A DNA stretch of 64,000 nt from Roseobacter sp. MED193. Its GTDB lineage: Bacteria; Pseudomonadota; Alphaproteobacteria; Rhodobacterales; Rhodobacteraceae. A model generated the notes under the pieces. The model did not search any database. It worked only from the letters and a program-made list of their open reading frames with translations, and was not told the origin of the DNA. Shown here in pieces: positions 46,804-56,217 of this stretch; position 1 is the stretch's first letter; every line of letters begins with the position of its first letter. The stretch lies in contig NZ_CH902583.1 of the NCBI RefSeq assembly GCF_000152965.1, positions 2,853,194 to 2,917,193 of the forward strand, given 5' to 3'. The translations under genes were made by a program, and so were the position numbers.

Positions 46804-46938
46804 ATGAAACGCACCTATCAGCCTTCGAACCTGGTTCGTAAACGTCGCCACGGTTTTCGTGCGCGCATGGCCACCAAGGCAGGCCGCAAGATCCTGAACG
46901 CACGCCGCGCACGTGGCCGCAAGGAGCTGAGCGCATAA
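46804..46938 (+). CDS. rpmH: 50S ribosomal protein L34
   Basis: L34, 44 residues: [20 protein letters not shown] and an Arg-rich tail to KELSA. Size and sequence are diagnostic. GGAGCG lies just upstream. It begins the rpmH-rnpA-yidD group. Confidence 0.98.
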   Translation: MKRTYQPSNLVRKRRHGFRARMATKAGRKILNARRARGRKELSA

Positions 46939-46964
46939 GCGCGACGCCCCAAGGATTGACAGAT

Positions 46965-47405
46965 ATGACACCGCCGAAGGCCCCTTTGGACAGCTCAGCT
47001 GCCGCCGGGAACCCGCCTTCGGCGGTTTCTGTTTGCGCAGATGCTGCCAAGCCCCGCGTGAAATTGGAGCCATTGGTGGTGCTCTCCAAGCGCAGCGAGT
47101 TCCTCGCGGCCGCCCGCGCCCGCCGTCAGGGTACCAAAAGCATGATGGTGCAGGGCCGCCAGCGCAAAGAGGGCGAAGCCGAGGGCTTTCGCGTTGGGTT
47201 TACCTGTTCCAAGAAGGTCGGCAATGCGGTGGCCCGCAACCGCGCCAAGCGCCGATTGCGTGAGGCCGCCCGTCTGGTGCTGCCCGGCATTGGTCGTGAC
47301 GGCTGGGATTACGTGCTGATCGGCCGCGCTGAGGCTACCGCCAGCCGCGGTTTTGAGGATCTCAAGCGCGATCTGGCCTATGCGATCAAAAAGATCCACG
47401 GATGA
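46965..47405 (+). CDS. rnpA: Ribonuclease P protein component
   Basis: 146 residues from the ATG at 46965, nine bases after AAGGA (a TTG at 46956 is too close to that site). An unusually long N-terminal stretch (about 30 residues) precedes the RnpA fold. RNRAKRRLREAARLVLP in the central helix is the RNR motif that binds RNase P RNA and the pre-tRNA leader. C-terminus: GFEDLKRDLAYAIKKIHG. Confidence 0.95.
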   Translation: MTPPKAPLDSSAAAGNPPSAVSVCADAAKPRVKLEPLVVLSKRSEFLAAARARRQGTKSMMVQGRQRKEGEAEGFRVGFTCSKKVGNAVARNRAKRRLREAARLVLPGIGRDGWDYVLIGRAEATASRGFEDLKRDLAYAIKKIHG

Positions 47406-47446
47406 TCTACTATCCTCGCAACACGCCCCCTATCTTGGCCCAATGA
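47402..47446 (+). CDS. 14-residue linking ORF between rnpA and yidD
   Basis: ATG at 47402 overlaps the rnpA stop (ATGA), and its TGA at 47444-47446 overlaps the yidD ATG (ATGA). It encodes MIYYPRNTPPILAQ. No ribosome site of its own is needed if ribosomes reinitiate. Function is probably coupling of yidD to rnpA translation; a functional peptide is less likely. Confidence 0.5.
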   Translation: MIYYPRNTPPILAQ

Positions 47447-47700
47447 CACCGCTTGCCCATATCCTGGCCCTGCCGGTCCGCGCCTATCGGCTGATCTTTT
47501 CTCCCTGGGTGGGGTTCAATTGCCGCTATCAGCCAACCTGTTCGGCCTATTCTCTGGAAGCGCTAGAGAAACATGGTGCAATCAAAGGCGCATACCTGAC
47601 AATCCGACGTATCGGCCGCTGCCACCCACTGGGCGGCGATGGCTATGATCCGGTGCCTGGCAGTGATCCCGAGCACGATCAGACGGTTGAAAAGAAATAG
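47443..47700 (+). CDS. yidD: Membrane protein insertion efficiency factor
   Basis: 85 residues. MTPLAHILALPVRAYRLIFS with the amphipathic helix, then the signature CRYQPTCSAYSLEALEKHGA and GRCHPLGGDGYDPVP. YidD helps YidC-dependent insertion; yidC lies 3.4 kb downstream. No good ribosome site precedes the ATG; the 14-residue ORF may supply ribosomes. Confidence 0.95.
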   Translation: MTPLAHILALPVRAYRLIFSPWVGFNCRYQPTCSAYSLEALEKHGAIKGAYLTIRRIGRCHPLGGDGYDPVPGSDPEHDQTVEKK

Positions 47701-47719
47701 CGCTGCTATTTCTTTTCAA
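47687..47719. terminator. Perfect 15-bp palindrome at convergent gene ends
   Basis: TTGAAAAGAAATAGC, loop GCT, GCTATTTCTTTTCAA. Both convergent stop codons lie inside, and both proteins end in Glu-Lys-Lys because of it. A bidirectional terminator is likely, although the stem itself is AT-rich. Confidence 0.7.
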
Positions 47720-48242
47720 AGAAGATCGTCACGACACCCAGGGTAATGCCGAAACGGCTCATGTAGGCCTTGTTCAGCAAGCGCCCATCCTCGAGCAACC
47801 ACATCCAATCGTCAAATGTCACCCGCTGGGTGCCGCCGTCTGCCAAGGGCAGATCGATGGTATATTGCCAATTGAAGGTATCGCCGCTTTCTGTGCCACG
47901 GGCGAGGCCTTGCACGCCCTCTGCTGTACCGGTCCAGGTTTCTGGCCCAGTCTTCGTCAACGCCCAGTTTCGCGTCTCACCCGTGCCATCTGAATAGCTA
48001 AACCGTTCCGCAAGGCGCAGAACCCTGCCGTCCCAAGTCCCGTCGATGTCGACCTTGAACCGTCTTCGCACAGTCCCAAAGCGGTCTTCGAATTGCCCGT
48101 AAGCCACAGTGCGCCCTTGAAAATAAGCCTCAAGGTTTAGGGTCTTGTCACTCAACTTTGCATCCGACAACTGTGGTCGCCCACAGGCCGCAAGAACCAG
48201 ACTCAAAACACAAATCACGATCCAGTTCACGAAGCGACGCAT
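47706..48242 (-). CDS. DUF3833-like lipoprotein
   Basis: 178 residues. Signal peptide with lipobox LAAC (Cys20). The mature part has LNLEAYFQGRTVAYGQFEDR, FKVDIDGTWDGRVLRLAERF, TGPETWTGTAEGVQG and MWLLEDGRLLNKAYMSRFGI, a beta-rich pattern I associate with DUF3833. Predicted to be periplasmic-facing; function unknown. Convergent with yidD. Confidence 0.85.
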   Translation of the reverse strand: MRRFVNWIVICVLSLVLAACGRPQLSDAKLSDKTLNLEAYFQGRTVAYGQFEDRFGTVRRRFKVDIDGTWDGRVLRLAERFSYSDGTGETRNWALTKTGPETWTGTAEGVQGLARGTESGDTFNWQYTIDLPLADGGTQRVTFDDWMWLLEDGRLLNKAYMSRFGITLGVVTIFFEKK

Positions 48243-48425
48243 CTGTTTTCCCCTTATTGGATAGCCATATGATAATAGGACTACGGTGTGGCAAAGGTTT
48301 TGGATGAGTCGGGCCGAGCATTTTCAGAGGGGCCAGGCTTTGTGAGGCAATCAGATTCGGCGCGCCTGCGGGGGCAGTCGTGGCATTTGTTGCTTTGGGA
48401 AACATAGTTGTTTAAGGGGCGCTGC

Positions 48426-49313
48426 ATGTTTGATGATGATCAGTCCGAAATTCACCCGCTCTTTGCTGGAGCGCCCTCGACCACCGAGTTCAAAAAGCTA
48501 CGTAAGCGTATCGTGCGTCAGGCGCGCGAAGCGATCGAGCAATATGGCATGGTGGAGCGCCCTGCTGATGGCAGCACGCCCAAGTGGCTGGTTTGTCTGT
48601 CGGGGGGCAAGGACAGCTATACGCTGCTGGCAGTGCTGCATGAGCTAAAATGGCGCGGGCTGTTGCCGGTGGATCTGCTTGCCTGCAACCTGGATCAGGG
48701 CCAACCTGGGTTTCCGGCCACTGTGCTGCCTGCCTTCCTAGAGAAGATGGGGGTTGAGCACCGGATTGAGTATCAAGACACCTATAGTATCGTAATGGAC
48801 AAGGTGCCCGAGGGGCGGACATTCTGCGCGCTTTGTTCTCGTCTGCGCCGCGGGAACCTCTATCGGGTGGCCCGTGAAGAAGGCTGCTCTGCAGTGATTC
48901 TCGGCCATCACCGCGATGATATCCTTGAAACCTTCTTTATGAACCTGTTTCACGGCGGTCGCCTGGCTACGATGCCCCCCAAATTGGTCAATGAAGAGGG
49001 GGATCTCTTTGTCTATCGTCCCCTGGCACATGTGGCTGAGGTGGATTGTGAAAAGTTTGCAAAAGCAATGGATTACCCCATAATCCCCTGCGACCTATGT
49101 GGCAGCCAGGATGGGCTGCAGCGCCAGCAGGTCAAACAGATTCTCGACCAGTGGGAAGCCAATAGTCCGGGACGCCGCCAGGTGATGTTCCGCGCCCTGA
49201 CCAATGCCCGGCCTTCCCATCTACTGGATCCCAAATTGTTCGACTTCGCAGGTTTGGAGCGCAAAATAAGCGCTGAAAGCGCAGATTCGGATGAGATTCC
49301 ACTATTGCGTTAA
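48426..49313 (+). CDS. ttcA: tRNA 2-thiocytidine synthetase TtcA
   Basis: 295 residues from the ATG at 48426 with AAGGGG upstream. PP-loop SGGKDS at 59-64 for ATP; iron-sulfur cysteines Cys134 and Cys137 ([11 protein letters not shown]) and Cys222/Cys225 (PCDLCGSQ). Adds sulfur to C32 of certain tRNAs, using a [4Fe-4S] cluster. Confidence 0.96.
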   Translation: MFDDDQSEIHPLFAGAPSTTEFKKLRKRIVRQAREAIEQYGMVERPADGSTPKWLVCLSGGKDSYTLLAVLHELKWRGLLPVDLLACNLDQGQPGFPATVLPAFLEKMGVEHRIEYQDTYSIVMDKVPEGRTFCALCSRLRRGNLYRVAREEGCSAVILGHHRDDILETFFMNLFHGGRLATMPPKLVNEEGDLFVYRPLAHVAEVDCEKFAKAMDYPIIPCDLCGSQDGLQRQQVKQILDQWEANSPGRRQVMFRALTNARPSHLLDPKLFDFAGLERKISAESADSDEIPLLR

Positions 49314-49378
49314 CTCCGGAGTCAGAAACAGACCTCTATTCTGCCCAAGCACCCCTGCTTTAGGCGAAAGGTCTGAAC

Positions 49379-50923
49379 ATGACAAAATCGAATTCTGGTC
49401 GATTTAACCGAATTCGGGCGAGATTGGCTCCGGCGCTTCTGGCTCCTCCTATTCTTGCGTTCCTACCAGCGCTGACTTTGGCAACCTTTTGGCTTGGGGG
49501 TGAGGCTGCGCTGCTTTGGGTGGCACTGGGCATTCCTTTGATCTTTGCAGCTTTTGGTGGGTTTTCCTCTCACGGGCGCAATTCTGCGCCGCGCGACAGC
49601 GTGACTGGCTTGATGCTTCGCGAAGGCTTTGAAGTCGATATGGAGCGCATTGTGCGCGATTGTGCGGAAACCGAGCTCCGTTCGGCTCTCTACTATATTG
49701 AGGTTGATGAGTTCAAAGAGCTCGTCAACCGAGAAGGCCAGGAAGCTGGAGACCGTATCATTCAAAGTTGCGGTGAACGGATTGCCAGTACGCTGCGCAA
49801 TGGCGATACCGTTGCACGGATTGGTGACAGCAGATTTGCCGTTTGCCTAACGCCAGTACTGCAATTGGATCTTGAAACCTGTGTTCAAATGGCGGGGCGT
49901 ATTCAGGCGGCTGTGGAAGAACCGATCTCGCTGGACGGCACCACGGTCTACGCGTCTTGTTCCATTGGCTTTTGCCTGAACAACCGTGCACCGAGCAAAG
50001 AATATGCTGATTGGGCCGCTGCCGCGAGCGCAGCGTTGAGTGAGGCGCAGCAAAATGGTCCCTCGGGTATCCGGGTGTTTTCCGCTGATATGTATCAGCG
50101 CAGCAAGGCCCGTGGCAGCCTGCGTGATGAGGCCGCCAAGGCCTTGGAAGCCGGTCATATTTTGCCTTGGTTTCAGCCGCAAATCTGCACCGACACGGGG
50201 CGGGTGTCAGGATTCGAAGCTCTGGCCCGGTGGATGCACCCCGTCCGTGGGTTGATCCCTCCTGGGAAATTCCTGCCAGTATTGGAGGAAGCGGGGCTGA
50301 TGGAGCGGCTGAGCCAGGTTATGCTGTATCATTCGCTGACCGCGCTGAATGCCTGGGATGCGGCAGGGCTGAAGGTCCCTGCTGTGGGGGTCAATTTTGC
50401 CACGCAAGAGCTGCGTAACCCCAATCTGGCGGAGAATATCAAGTGGGAGCTGGAACGTTTCGACCTGCCAGCAGGGCGTCTGTCGGTTGAAATTCTTGAG
50501 ACAGTCATGACCGATCGCCCTGACGATGTGGTTACCCGCAATATCGCCGCGCTGAGCGATCTAGGGTGCCAGATCGAACTGGATGACTTTGGCACAGGGC
50601 ATGCCTCAATTTCGGCGGTGCGCCGGTTCAACATTACACGGATCAAGATCGACCGCTCGTTTGTCTTGCGGGCCGATCGGGATCCAGATCAGCAAAAACT
50701 GATCGCCGCCATTTTGACTATGGCGGAACGTTTGGAGTTGGAAACTCTGGCGGAGGGTGTCGAGACCGTGGGCGAACACGCGCTGTTGTCACAGCTTGGC
50801 TGCGGCCATGTGCAGGGCTTTGGCATTGGCCGTCCCATGCCCTTTGACCAGACGCTGGACTGGATCACGGCCCATGAGGCCAAGCTGCAAGAAGCTCCGG
50901 AAATCGGCCGTCACACCCGCTAA
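49379..50923 (+). CDS. Cyclic-di-GMP phosphodiesterase with degenerate GGDEF
   Basis: 514 residues. Two N-terminal membrane segments (about 17-39 and 43-60). The GGDEF domain (75-235) reads GDSRF at 149-153 in place of GGDEF, losing the catalytic acidic residues. The EAL domain (255-500) is intact: FEALARW with Glu280, VNFATQEL, ELDDFGTG, RIKIDRSF, EGVET. It should therefore hydrolyse c-di-GMP, with the GGDEF part sensing GTP or dimerising. Confidence 0.92.
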   Translation: MTKSNSGRFNRIRARLAPALLAPPILAFLPALTLATFWLGGEAALLWVALGIPLIFAAFGGFSSHGRNSAPRDSVTGLMLREGFEVDMERIVRDCAETELRSALYYIEVDEFKELVNREGQEAGDRIIQSCGERIASTLRNGDTVARIGDSRFAVCLTPVLQLDLETCVQMAGRIQAAVEEPISLDGTTVYASCSIGFCLNNRAPSKEYADWAAAASAALSEAQQNGPSGIRVFSADMYQRSKARGSLRDEAAKALEAGHILPWFQPQICTDTGRVSGFEALARWMHPVRGLIPPGKFLPVLEEAGLMERLSQVMLYHSLTALNAWDAAGLKVPAVGVNFATQELRNPNLAENIKWELERFDLPAGRLSVEILETVMTDRPDDVVTRNIAALSDLGCQIELDDFGTGHASISAVRRFNITRIKIDRSFVLRADRDPDQQKLIAAILTMAERLELETLAEGVETVGEHALLSQLGCGHVQGFGIGRPMPFDQTLDWITAHEAKLQEAPEIGRHTR

Positions 50924-51067
50924 TTGTAACCAGAGCAGCGGTGAAACAGGTGTTTTCTGTCGTCGGGGCGCTTTGCCGCCCCGGATTCCCGCGATTCCGC
51001 TTGACCTTTGGGGGTCTTCTCTGTTGAACCACACCCTGTCATTCCCTACACGAGGTGGCAGTCCCCA

Positions 51068-52876
51068 ATGGACGACCAGAACAAAAATCTCATACTCGCA
51101 ATCGCACTCAGCAGCCTCGTGCTTCTTGGGTGGATGTATTTTTTCCCACCCCCAGAGGTAACGCCGGCTCCTGAAGCTGTGGCGACTGAAACGGCACCCG
51201 CAGATGGTACCGCCAGCAGCCCCAGTGCAGCCGTTGCAGCCGACGCTGCGACCAGCCAGCCAAGCGAAGAAGCCAGTGCCTCTGACGCGCCACGCATCAG
51301 CATCGAGTCTGATCGCATCACCGGCAGTATCTCGCTGCAGGGTGGTCGCATCGACGACCTGGCGCTTAAGGATTATCGCATCACCAATGATGCGCCAGAA
51401 ATCGTCCAGTTTCTCTCCCCTGTGGGGCAGCAGGACGCCTATTATGCGCTCTACGGCTGGGCGCCGGGCAGTGGCCTGGGGGCAGAGGATGTGCCTGGAG
51501 CCAACACCCTGTGGACCGCCCCAGCGGATGCTGAGTTGACGCCAGATAGCTCGGTCACCCTGACCTGGGACAATGGCAAGGGTCTGACCTTCAACCGCAC
51601 CATTGCGGTGGACGAAGACTATATGTTCGCGATCACGCAATCAGTCACCAATGCCTCTGGCGGCGCGGTCTCGCTGGCCCCTTATGGCACCCTGGCGCGC
51701 CATGGTGAGCCTGCGGACATGAAGAACTTCTTCATCCTGCACGAAGGCGTTGTTGGCATGGCTGACGGTGAGCTGGCAGAGCTGGATTATTCGGATGTTG
51801 CCGATTTTGACGTGGATCCCCGCGATGGGTCGCGTTCTGAGGTCAAACAGGTGGCCAGTGATGGCTGGATTGGCTTTACCGACCACTATTGGATGTCAAC
51901 ACTGATCCCGGCCCCCGGCCAGGCTTTCCGGTCCTCGGTCAAATACGACGAACGTCGCGACATCTATCAGACCGATGTCGTGCTGCCGACCATGACACTG
52001 GCCGATGGCGAAACCTCTGAGGTCACGACCCAGCTGTTCTCCGGCGCCAAGGAATGGGCAACCATCCGCGCCTATGAAAAAGGCGGCATTGCAGGCTTCC
52101 TCGATAGCATCGACTGGGGCTGGTTCTTCTTCCTGACCAAACCGATCTTTGCGGTGCTGCACTGGCTCAATGCGCTGATTGGCAATATGGGCTGGGCCAT
52201 CATTGCCCTGACCGTTCTGATCAAGATCATCGTCTTCCCGCTGGCTTATAAATCCTATGCCTCGATGGCGAAGATGAAAGAGCTGCAGCCGGAGATGGAG
52301 AAGCTGAAAGAACGCGCAGGGGACGACCGCCAGAAGCAGCAAAAAGAGATCATGGAGCTTTATAAGCGGGAGAAAGTTAACCCCGCTGCGGGCTGTCTAC
52401 CGATCCTGATTCAGATCCCGATCTTCTTCTCGCTCTACAAGGTGATCTTTGTGACGCTGGAATTGCGGCATGCCCCCTTCTTTGGTCCCTTCCAGGATCT
52501 GAGCGCACCTGATCCAACCTCGATCATGAACCTCTTTGGTCTGCTGCCCTTTGCCGGGCCGACACCAGACAGCATCATGGCGCTGGTCTTTATCGGCATC
52601 TTGCCGCTGCTCTTGGGGATCTCGATGTGGTTGCAGCAGAAGCTGAACCCAGCGCCAACGGATCCAACACAGCAGATGATCTTTGCCTGGATGCCCTGGG
52701 TCTTCATGTTCATGCTGGGTGGTTTTGCTTCGGGTCTGGTTGTGTACTGGATCGCCAACAACACCATCACCTTTACCCAGCAATATCTGATCATGCGCAG
52801 CCATGGGTATACGCCGGACGTTTTTGGCAACATCAAAGCCAGCGTGAAGCGCAAGCCCAAGACGGATGAGAAATGA
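51068..52876 (+). CDS. yidC: Membrane protein insertase YidC
   Basis: 602 residues from the ATG at 51068 (MDDQNKNLILAIALSSLVLL). TM1 is followed by an Ala/Pro/Glu-rich linker, the large periplasmic P1 domain, and the C-terminal insertase core (TM2 WAIIALTVLIKIIVFPLAYK; later GCLPILIQIPIFFSLYKVIF). Works alone or with SecYEG. Overlaps the MOSC gene by four bases. Confidence 0.97.
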   Translation: MDDQNKNLILAIALSSLVLLGWMYFFPPPEVTPAPEAVATETAPADGTASSPSAAVAADAATSQPSEEASASDAPRISIESDRITGSISLQGGRIDDLALKDYRITNDAPEIVQFLSPVGQQDAYYALYGWAPGSGLGAEDVPGANTLWTAPADAELTPDSSVTLTWDNGKGLTFNRTIAVDEDYMFAITQSVTNASGGAVSLAPYGTLARHGEPADMKNFFILHEGVVGMADGELAELDYSDVADFDVDPRDGSRSEVKQVASDGWIGFTDHYWMSTLIPAPGQAFRSSVKYDERRDIYQTDVVLPTMTLADGETSEVTTQLFSGAKEWATIRAYEKGGIAGFLDSIDWGWFFFLTKPIFAVLHWLNALIGNMGWAIIALTVLIKIIVFPLAYKSYASMAKMKELQPEMEKLKERAGDDRQKQQKEIMELYKREKVNPAAGCLPILIQIPIFFSLYKVIFVTLELRHAPFFGPFQDLSAPDPTSIMNLFGLLPFAGPTPDSIMALVFIGILPLLLGISMWLQQKLNPAPTDPTQQMIFAWMPWVFMFMLGGFASGLVVYWIANNTITFTQQYLIMRSHGYTPDVFGNIKASVKRKPKTDEK

Positions 52877-53625
52877 CCAAAACCGTTACAAATATCTGGC
52901 GCCACCCGCTCAAATCTCATGGGCGGGAAGCACTAGACAGCGTAACCATGATCGCCGGGCAGACAATGCCCGGCGATCGTGTCTGGGCCGTTGCTCATGA
53001 AAGCTCAAAGGCGGACGGATCGGAATGGGCGCCCTGCGCCAATTTCACCCGTGGCGCGAAAGCGCCGCAGCTGATGGCGATTAACGCGCAGCTTGACGAC
53101 ACCAGCGGTGTGCTAACCCTCAGCCATCCCACCCGTCCCGATTTTAGCTTTGATCCTGAGATTCCGGAGCAGCTGCAGGGGTTTCTCGACTGGGAGAAGC
53201 CACTGACCCCGGCCGGGCGCGCGGCCTCAGCCCGAATCATCCGGGTGCCCGGTCGTGGCATGACTGATACCGACTACCCCTCTGTCACACTGTGCAATTG
53301 GGCCTCGCATCGCGCCGTTGAGGCAGCCATGGATCAAGACCTGTCGCCGCTGCGCTGGCGTGGCAATATCTGGTTTGATCTTGGCGAGGCCTGGGTGGAA
53401 AATGGCCTTGTCGGGAAGAAGATACGAATTGGCAAAGCGGTTTTCCTGGTGCGCGAACCCGTGGTGCGCTGCCTGGCAACCACGGCCAACCCTGAAACCG
53501 GCGAACGCGACGCCGACACCTTGAAATGCCTCAAGGAAAACTGGGGCCACCAGAATTTCTCCGTTTATGCTGAGGTTCTGACCGGCGGTGACATTCGCCT
53601 GGGTGATAGCGTAGAGGTACTGTGA
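52873..53625 (+). CDS. MOSC-domain protein
   Basis: 250 residues. A beta-barrel N-terminal region (VTNIWRHPLKSHGREALDSV) precedes the MOSC core (about 125-250) with EPVVRCLATTANPETGERDA, in which Cys206 is the expected molybdenum or sulfur ligand, and the tail GGDIRLGDSVEVL. Related to YcbX/YiiM and mARC, which reduce N-hydroxylated compounds. Redox partner unknown. Overlaps yidC and engB. Confidence 0.9.
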   Translation: MTKTVTNIWRHPLKSHGREALDSVTMIAGQTMPGDRVWAVAHESSKADGSEWAPCANFTRGAKAPQLMAINAQLDDTSGVLTLSHPTRPDFSFDPEIPEQLQGFLDWEKPLTPAGRAASARIIRVPGRGMTDTDYPSVTLCNWASHRAVEAAMDQDLSPLRWRGNIWFDLGEAWVENGLVGKKIRIGKAVFLVREPVVRCLATTANPETGERDADTLKCLKENWGHQNFSVYAEVLTGGDIRLGDSVEVL

Positions 53626-54275
53626 TGCAGATTTCATTTTCCCTGGCCGAAGAGCCTGACCAGATCACCGCAGAAAAGGGTCGCAAGCTGTTTGCGGGCG
53701 AATCGCTCTTTGTAAAAGGCGTGGTGGCCATGTCCGGCCTGCCAGATGCAGACCGCATGGAGGTCTGCTTTGCTGGCCGGTCCAATGTTGGAAAATCCAG
53801 CTTGATCAATGCCCTGACCGGGACCAAAGGTCTGGCCCGTGCCTCCAATACCCCGGGGCGCACCCAGGAAATCAACTATTTCACCCAAGGGCCCGAACTC
53901 TACCTCGTTGACCTTCCCGGCTATGGCTATGCCAATGCGCCGCTGGCTGTCGTGGAGAAATGGCAGAAGCTGCTGAAACGCTATCTAAGCGGTCGCCAGA
54001 CCCTGCGCCGTGCTTTTGTGCTGATTGACAGTCGCCATGGGGTCAAGGATGTCGATGAAGAGATCATGAGCCTGCTGGACAGCTCGGCTGTGACCTTTCA
54101 ATGCGTGATGACCAAGGCTGACAAGGTCAAGATCAAGGATCGGGACAGAGTGATTGAGCAGGTCCGCACTGCCCTGGCCCGCCATCCGGCGGCCTATCCT
54201 GAGATTGTGCTAACGTCTTCGGAGAAAGGCGATGGCATTGCGACCCTGCGCTCTATTATCTGCGGTCTTGAATAG
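53625..54275 (+). CDS. engB: Ribosome-biogenesis GTPase EngB
   Basis: 216 residues from the ATG at 53625 (a GTG at 53622 is also possible). G1 GRSNVGKSSLI, G3 DLPGYG, G4 TKADK, and the usual GTKGLARASNTPGRTQEINY. Acts in 50S assembly. The order yidC-MOSC-engB recurs in Roseobacters. Confidence 0.96.
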   Translation: MQISFSLAEEPDQITAEKGRKLFAGESLFVKGVVAMSGLPDADRMEVCFAGRSNVGKSSLINALTGTKGLARASNTPGRTQEINYFTQGPELYLVDLPGYGYANAPLAVVEKWQKLLKRYLSGRQTLRRAFVLIDSRHGVKDVDEEIMSLLDSSAVTFQCVMTKADKVKIKDRDRVIEQVRTALARHPAAYPEIVLTSSEKGDGIATLRSIICGLE

Positions 54276-54537
54276 CTGATCCGCTGCCTGTGCCCCCTGT
54301 ATTGGCCGAATCTCTTCTGCCGCGTACTTGTGGGGGGGCGGGCCTTTTCGACGTTATACCCAGTCGGCAACGCGTGCCCTTATTTGGGCCGATTTGCCTG
54401 AACTGCTGGGGTTTTCGCCGAGATTAGGCCATTTGGCCGTGCCTGGGTTTGGTTTGGCTAGTGAGATTAAGAAAATAAAAGGGTTTTGAGAGGTATTTTG
54501 CTGCCAGTACCGAATAGGTTAAGCGCGGAGTACGACA

Positions 54538-55983
54538 TTGTTTTTTAAGAAAAAGTCTCAAGATGAGAACGCACAAAAAGAGACGGACAAAGTTATTGCG
54601 GCTCTGATTGACCGCACTCAAGCGACTATTCAGTTTGACCCTCAGGGCAACATTCTCACCGCCAACAAGAATTTTCTTGCCGCCGTAGGCTATAATCTGG
54701 ACGACGTCGTCGGAAAGCACCATTCGATTTTTGTCGCCCCGGAGTATGCTAAAAGCCCGGAATACGCCGATTTCTGGAAACGACTGGCCAATGGTGAAGA
54801 TATTACCGATCAGTTCCCCCGTGTGGCCAAAGATGGCTCGACGATTTGGATTCAGGCGACCTATGCGGCCTGCATAAATGCCGATGGCATTGTGGACCGA
54901 GTGGTGAAAGTCGCCAGTGATGTGACGGCGCGCCGCCGGGGCCTGGGCGATATCGCCGAAGGGCTTGATGCGTTGCGCCATGGCAATCTGGTACATCGGG
55001 TTGCGGTGTCGGATATTCCCGACATCGGCAATCTTGGTAAGAGCTTCAACCAATCCGTTGAACAGCTGGAAGCCACAGTCAAAAACGCGAAGTCTGTTTC
55101 TGTTGGCGTTGGCCGGACAGCGGATGATATCAGCCAGTCCTCCAATGATTTGTCGCACCGCACCGAAAGCCAGGCCGCAACGCTGGAACAGACTGCGGCG
55201 GCTCTAGAAGAGCTGACCTCCACTGTGCAGTCCTCTGCCGAGGGGGCAAAGAAGGTCGAGGAAATTGTCGGAGAAGCGCAAGCTGTCGCCACCGAAAGCG
55301 GGCATGTGGTTGGCAAGGCCATTGAGGCGATGTCAAAGATTGAAGGCTCTTCTGATGAAATCGCCAAGATCATCACCGTGATTGACGATATTGCCTTCCA
55401 GACAAACCTGCTGGCGCTCAACGCCGGAGTCGAGGCTGCAAGAGCGGGCGAGGCCGGACGTGGCTTTGCGGTTGTCGCTTCCGAGGTGCGTGGCTTGGCG
55501 CAGCGTTCTGCCGATGCGGCGGGGGAGATCAAGGATCTAATCTCTCAGAGTCAGCATCATGTGGGAAGCGGCGTAGACCTGGTTGGTAAAACGGGCGAAG
55601 AGCTGCAACGGATCATCAAGAGTGTTGGCACCATTTCAGTTCACATCAGCGAAATTGCGCGTGGCGCGGCCGAACAGTCCTCGGCCCTTTCCGAAATCAA
55701 TACGGGCGTTGTGCAGCTGGATCAGGTCACCCAGCAAAACGCCGCCATGGTCGAAGAAACCACGGCAGTGAGCCAGACGCTATCGAGCGACGCCGGGCAA
55801 TTGACTCATCAATTGGGTGCTTTCAAAATCAGCGGCGAAAGCAGCGGGGCAAATGTTGTGTCGATGCCTTCCAGGGCACCGTTGCAACAGAGCCGAACGG
55901 ATATCGCCATGGCGCAGACCGGCACAGGCGGAGAAGTCGTCGCCTCCGCACATGACACCCCTCAGGGTTGGGATGACTTTTAG
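54538..55983 (+). CDS. Soluble PAS-domain chemoreceptor
   Basis: 481 residues from a TTG start with GCGGAG upstream; there is no ATG in a better place. No membrane segment. A PAS domain at about 20-130 ([20 protein letters not shown], then WKRL and [20 protein letters not shown]) may bind heme or flavin. The signalling hairpin tip, [20 protein letters not shown] with the following AGRGFAVV, is typical of methyl-accepting proteins. The chain ends in GWDDF, matching the W-x-x-F pentapeptide that tethers CheR and CheB. It is alone, without other che genes nearby. Confidence 0.92.
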   Translation: MFFKKKSQDENAQKETDKVIAALIDRTQATIQFDPQGNILTANKNFLAAVGYNLDDVVGKHHSIFVAPEYAKSPEYADFWKRLANGEDITDQFPRVAKDGSTIWIQATYAACINADGIVDRVVKVASDVTARRRGLGDIAEGLDALRHGNLVHRVAVSDIPDIGNLGKSFNQSVEQLEATVKNAKSVSVGVGRTADDISQSSNDLSHRTESQAATLEQTAAALEELTSTVQSSAEGAKKVEEIVGEAQAVATESGHVVGKAIEAMSKIEGSSDEIAKIITVIDDIAFQTNLLALNAGVEAARAGEAGRGFAVVASEVRGLAQRSADAAGEIKDLISQSQHHVGSGVDLVGKTGEELQRIIKSVGTISVHISEIARGAAEQSSALSEINTGVVQLDQVTQQNAAMVEETTAVSQTLSSDAGQLTHQLGAFKISGESSGANVVSMPSRAPLQQSRTDIAMAQTGTGGEVVASAHDTPQGWDDF

Positions 55984-56045
55984 GCTCCGCCTTCGAGGCT
56001 CTTTAGCAGTCTGCTGATCCTGGTTTGCAATATTTGATGAAAGGC

Positions 56046-56070
56046 AACGGCCCGGTTGATCTGGGCCGTT
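56046..56070 (+). terminator. Weak terminator after the chemoreceptor
   Basis: AACGGCCC and GGGCCGTT, an 8-bp perfect stem with a 9-base loop, but only a short T tract. Confidence 0.5.
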
Positions 56071-56217
56071 TGCGATTCTGTCCCTGGTTTCACAGATTTG
56101 TGAGCGGGACTTTGAAGATCTGTAGCCACCCTTGGGTGCATTACGAGAGCAAAAGCAATATTGACACCCCGGATGACCTGCCGCAACGCTGGCGCAATAC
56201 TTTCAGGGGGCTATTGG

